In this document: positions 6,307 through 9,319 of the stretch, one piece after another | How the letters are laid out: the number at the start of each line of letters is the position of its first letter | How positions within the stretch are numbered: position 1 is the stretch's first letter | Assembly (NCBI GenBank): GCA_009691925.1 | Contig: SIAG01000151.1 | Span: 1-9,319, forward strand | Length of the DNA stretch: 9,319 nucleotides | Direction: 5' to 3' | Source of the DNA: Planctomycetaceae bacterium | GTDB lineage: Bacteria; Planctomycetota; Planctomycetia; Pirellulales; UBA1268 | Position numbers and translations under genes: made by a program | Notes under the pieces: generated by a model | Database searches by the model: none | The model's input: only the letters and a program-made list of their open reading frames with translations | Told to the model about the DNA's origin: nothing

Positions 6307-8372
6307 ACCCCCGCCCCGGCGTCTTTGAGCTCGTCAGCCCCTATGCCCCGGCTGGGGATCAACCGACGGCCATCGAGAGCCTCGTGCGCGGCGTCGTCGA
6401 GGAGCGGGCCGCGCAGGTCCTGATGGGCGTGACCGGCTCCGGTAAGACGTTCACGATGGCCAATTGTATCGCTCAAATCGGCCGGCCGACGCTCGTCCTC
6501 TCCCACAACAAAACCCTCGCGGCCCAGCTGTATGCCGAGTTCCGCGATTTCTTCCCCCACAACGCCGTTCACTACTTCGTCAGCTACTACGACTACTACC
6601 AGCCCGAGGCCTACATTCCGCAGCGCGACATCTACATCGAGAAGGATGCCGCGATCAACAAGGAGATCGACCGGCTGCGACTGGCCGCCACCAGCGCCCT
6701 CGTGAGCCGGCGCGACGTGATCGTCGTCGCAAGCGTGTCGTGCATCTACGGCCTCGGCTCGCCCGACGATTACCGAGCCATGGTCATCCGCCTCGCCTCG
6801 GGAATGAAGCTGACGCGCGAGCAGTTGCTCCAGAAGCTGATCTCAATCCACTACGAGCGGAGCGATGTCGCCCTCGAGCGCGGACGATTCCGCGTCCGCG
6901 GCGACTCGATCGACATCTGGCCTCCCTATGAGGAATTGGCAACGCGGATCGAATTCTGGGGGGACACGATCGAGTCGATCGCCGTCACCCACCCCACCAG
7001 CGGCGAGGTGGCCGCCCGCAAAGACGAAACCTATTTCTACCCCGCCCGCCACTTCGTCATGCCGGAGGACCGGGTCAGGGCGGCGGTGGGGACGATCCGC
7101 GCCGAGCTTGAGGCCCGTCTGGAGGAGCTGAAGTCGGAGGGGAAGCTGCTCGAAGCGCAGCGCCTCTCCGCCCGCACCCGCTTCGACCTCGAGATGCTCC
7201 TCGAGGCGGGCTTCTGCCCGGGGATCGAGAACTACTCCCGCCCCCTCTCCGGCCGTGCCCCCGACAGCACGCCCGAGACGCTGTTCAACTATTTCCCCGA
7301 GGAATACCTGTTCTTTGTCGACGAGTCGCATGTCACCGTGCCCCAGGTCCGCGGGATGTACGCCGGCGACAAGAGCCGGAAAACGACGCTCGTCGACCAC
7401 GGCTTCCGCCTCCCCAGCGCCATGGACAACCGGCCGCTGAAGTTCGACGAATGGGAGAAGAAGCTCCATCAGACGATCTATGTCTCGGCGACACCGGGGG
7501 TGTGGGAGCTGGAACGCACCGGCGGTGAGGTGGTCGAACAGGTGATTCGGCCGACGGGGCTCCTCGACCCGGTCATCGAGATCGTTCCGGCGCGAAACCA
7601 GGTCACCCACCTCGCCGGCGAGATCGCGAAGACGGTAGCAGCCGGCAACCGCGTCCTCGTCACGACGCTCACGAAGAAGCTCGCCGAGGACCTGACGGCC
7701 TACTACCAGCAGCGCAACGTCCGCTGCCGCTGGCTCCACAGCGAGCTCGACGCCTTCGAGCGCGTCGACCTCCTCCGGGAGCTCCGCGAGGGGAAGTTCG
7801 ACGTCCTCGTTGGCGTCAACCTCCTCCGCGAGGGGCTCGATCTCCCCGAGGTGTCGCTGGTGGCGATCATGGACGCCGACAAGGAGGGCTTTCTGCGGAG
7901 TGAGACCTCGCTCATGCAGACGATCGGCCGCTCGGCCCGCAACGTCGATGCCCGCGTCATCCTCTACGCCGACAAGGTCACCGAATCGATGCAGCTGGCG
8001 ATCGACGAGACAGCCCGCCGCCGCGAGCTCCAGCAGGCCTACAACACCGTCCACGGGATCACGCCGGAGACCGTCCGCAAGGAGATCCGCTCGGGGATCG
8101 AGGCGGAATCGTCGGCCCGGAACAGGGCGTTCGAGGCGGTGGGGCAGGGGGAGGAGGGGCGGCGGCAGTCGGCCGAGCTCCTCGAGCAGCTCGAGGCCGA
8201 CATGATGCAGGCGGCCGCCGAGCTCGACTTCGAACGGGCGGCCGCGATCCGCGACCGCATCGGCGGCATGCGCGGCGAGGGGAGCGGCGGGAGCCAGCGC
8301 CGCGCTGGCGGGCGGGGCCGAAAAGGGGGGGGCGGCAGTTCCGCCGGGAGGATCCCCCGACCGAAACGCTGA
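6303..8372 (+). CDS. uvrB: Excinuclease ABC subunit UvrB
   Basis: This is the 689-residue damage-verifying subunit of nucleotide excision repair. It is loaded on DNA by UvrA, threads one strand, and recruits UvrC for incision. Walker A is GVTGSGKT (42-49). The damage-sensing beta-hairpin is YYDYYQPEAYIP (95-106). The Walker B region is DESH (340-343). The second helicase domain has VGVNLLREGLDLPE (from 503) and motif VI IGRSARN (541-547). The UVR domain that contacts UvrC begins near 625, with ELDFERAAAIRDRI. It is slightly longer than the usual 660-680 because of a glycine/arginine-rich tail of about 30 residues. The start overlaps the stop of the upstream HhH gene by four bases. No uvrA or uvrC is in the window. 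All catalytic motifs look intact and the call is very secure. Confidence 0.98.
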   Translation: MNPRPGVFELVSPYAPAGDQPTAIESLVRGVVEERAAQVLMGVTGSGKTFTMANCIAQIGRPTLVLSHNKTLAAQLYAEFRDFFPHNAVHYFVSYYDYYQPEAYIPQRDIYIEKDAAINKEIDRLRLAATSALVSRRDVIVVASVSCIYGLGSPDDYRAMVIRLASGMKLTREQLLQKLISIHYERSDVALERGRFRVRGDSIDIWPPYEELATRIEFWGDTIESIAVTHPTSGEVAARKDETYFYPARHFVMPEDRVRAAVGTIRAELEARLEELKSEGKLLEAQRLSARTRFDLEMLLEAGFCPGIENYSRPLSGRAPDSTPETLFNYFPEEYLFFVDESHVTVPQVRGMYAGDKSRKTTLVDHGFRLPSAMDNRPLKFDEWEKKLHQTIYVSATPGVWELERTGGEVVEQVIRPTGLLDPVIEIVPARNQVTHLAGEIAKTVAAGNRVLVTTLTKKLAEDLTAYYQQRNVRCRWLHSELDAFERVDLLRELREGKFDVLVGVNLLREGLDLPEVSLVAIMDADKEGFLRSETSLMQTIGRSARNVDARVILYADKVTESMQLAIDETARRRELQQAYNTVHGITPETVRKEIRSGIEAESSARNRAFEAVGQGEEGRRQSAELLEQLEADMMQAAAELDFERAAAIRDRIGGMRGEGSGGSQRRAGGRGRKGGGGSSAGRIPRPKR

Positions 8373-8400
8373 TCGACGCAGCCGACTCCCCGAACAGCCG

Positions 8401-8433
8401 CCGGGCGGGCCGATCGATTTCGCGAGGGCCCGG
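8401..8433. terminator. Possible bidirectional termination hairpin between uvrB and the phosphatase gene
   Basis: CCGGGC (8401-8406) and GCCCGG (8428-8433) are exact inverted repeats in the 61-base convergent gap, separated by 21 bases. The second arm abuts the stop codon of the minus-strand gene. No T-run follows on either strand, so intrinsic termination is doubtful. Confidence 0.25.
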
Positions 8434-9318
8434 TCAGGCGGGCTGCCGGCCGCTGCGTCGCGATGCCGGTTCAGAGGGCCGCAGGGAGAGGGAACTGCCA
8501 CCGCTGGCATCGTCGGCCCCGCTGCCGCGCCCGACACAGACCAGGCACATGTCGTCGCTGCGGACCTGGCCGGCGGTGTGTCGCTCGACGTCGGCGAGGA
8601 TCCTGCGGCCGACCTCCGCGGGGCTGCCGCCGGGCTTTCCCACCTGGGCCTCGATCCGTTCCAGCCCGTAGAGCCGATCCTCGACATCCATCGCCTCACT
8701 GATGCCATCGGTGAAGAAGACGAGCGTCGTCCCCGGCTCGATCGCGATCTCGGAGGCGCGGTATTCCCATTCGGCCGCCATCCCCAGCGGCAGCCCCCCC
8801 TGTTCGGGTCCGACGGCCGTCACCCCGCCGGCGGCATCGCGGACATAGGCAGGGAGGTGGCCGGCGTTGACGAGGGTCACCCGGTGGGTGCGAGGATCGA
8901 GGACCGCCGCGACGAAGGTGGCGAAGCGTTCGTCCCACCCGCTCCGGCAGACGCTGTCGTTGATCCGGGTCACGGCGCAGACGAGGTCCGGCTCCGCGGC
9001 GAGGCAATATTTCACATCCCCCGAGAGCACCGCCATGACCATCGCCGCGGGCACCCCCTTGCCCGACACATCGGCCATGACGACGGCGATCCGGCCATCG
9101 GGGAGGGGAACGTAATTGAAGTAATCGCCGCCGACATGCCGGGCCGGCTCGTAGAAGTCAAACACCTCGTAGCCCGGGATCTCGGGAGGCTTTGAGGGAA
9201 GGAGCGCCTTCTGGACGTCGCCGGCCAGTTCGAGGTCGCGGTTGAGCTTCGCCTGGAGGATCCGTTCGTCGTGCGCCAAGGCCTGCTCCACCGCCTGGGC
9301 AGCGGCCCCGGCGATGCC
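8434..9318 (-). CDS. RsbU/SpoIIE-type PP2C serine/threonine phosphatase, C-terminal part
   Basis: This is the catalytic end of a PPM-family phosphatase. The group usually dephosphorylates anti-sigma-factor antagonists in partner-switching pathways. The frame stays open to the window edge, giving 294 visible residues, so the N-terminus is missing. A GTG at 9291 is probably internal. The first 40 residues look like the coiled linker helix (LNRDLELAGDVQKALLP) that joins a GAF, PAS or receiver-type sensor to the phosphatase, and GIAGAAAQAVEQAL would suit the end of a GAF domain. The metal-binding residues are present: GGDY (D65), DVSGKGVPAAM (D83), FFTDG (D204) and RSDD (D255, D256). NAGHLPAYV lies between. 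A low-complexity tail rich in Ser, Arg and Gly ends the protein. No anti-sigma or STAS antagonist gene is visible beside it, so its target is unknown. It is convergent to uvrB and independent of it. Confidence 0.92.
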   Translation of the reverse strand, partial: GIAGAAAQAVEQALAHDERILQAKLNRDLELAGDVQKALLPSKPPEIPGYEVFDFYEPARHVGGDYFNYVPLPDGRIAVVMADVSGKGVPAAMVMAVLSGDVKYCLAAEPDLVCAVTRINDSVCRSGWDERFATFVAAVLDPRTHRVTLVNAGHLPAYVRDAAGGVTAVGPEQGGLPLGMAAEWEYRASEIAIEPGTTLVFFTDGISEAMDVEDRLYGLERIEAQVGKPGGSPAEVGRRILADVERHTAGQVRSDDMCLVCVGRGSGADDASGGSSLSLRPSEPASRRSGRQPA

Positions 9319-9319
9319 G

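Noticed and set aside
6843..8708. A very long open frame (621 codons) on the minus strand opposite uvrB.
   Set aside because: It mirrors the uvrB codon pattern, has a biased composition with no recognisable domain, and crosses into the phosphatase gene. It is a GC-rich shadow of strong real genes on this stretch.
9289..9291. GTG as the start of the phosphatase.
   Set aside because: The frame stays open to the window edge and the upstream residues continue a helical linker, so the gene almost certainly starts beyond 9319.
1..9319. Mobile element, CRISPR array, prophage or tRNA genes.
   Set aside because: I found no transposase, integrase, regularly spaced direct repeats or cloverleaf-like segments on either strand.

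Overview
The window is chromosomal, GC-rich DNA (about two thirds G+C by eye, with strong G/C third-position bias) carrying eight protein genes, two of them cut by the window edges. The short bS21 protein, which ends soon after its basic arginine-rich segment, and the overall protein style suggest a planctomycete. That taxonomic call is an inference from memory of family sequences, not a search. I see no tRNA, rRNA, CRISPR array, insertion sequence, integrase or other sign of recent transfer.

Layout, left to right: (1) typA/bipA translational GTPase (+), missing only a few N-terminal residues. (2) Convergent to it, a two-gene minus-strand unit: an MscS-type channel with a C-terminal cyclic-nucleotide-binding domain, followed 37 bases downstream by a class II-type 3',5'-cyclic-nucleotide phosphodiesterase. 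(3) A 379-base divergent intergenic region with several inverted repeats. (4) rpsU (+), apparently monocistronic, with a plausible terminator. (5) nadC (-), convergent to rpsU. (6) A 99-base divergent region with a GC hairpin, then a small membrane-anchored ComEA-like helix-hairpin-helix protein (+) whose stop codon overlaps the start of uvrB (+). (7) Convergent to uvrB, the catalytic end of an RsbU/SpoIIE-type PP2C phosphatase (-), whose N-terminal part lies outside the window.

Most of this is ordinary housekeeping: ribosome function, NAD synthesis and nucleotide excision repair. The part most worth attention is the channel/phosphodiesterase pair. One gene encodes a putative cyclic-nucleotide-gated MscS channel (bCNG type), and the next encodes an enzyme predicted to destroy its ligand, so the pair looks like a self-contained signal-response and signal-termination module. 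The HhH-uvrB overlap is a second, smaller point of interest, since it couples a DNA-binding membrane protein to a repair gene.
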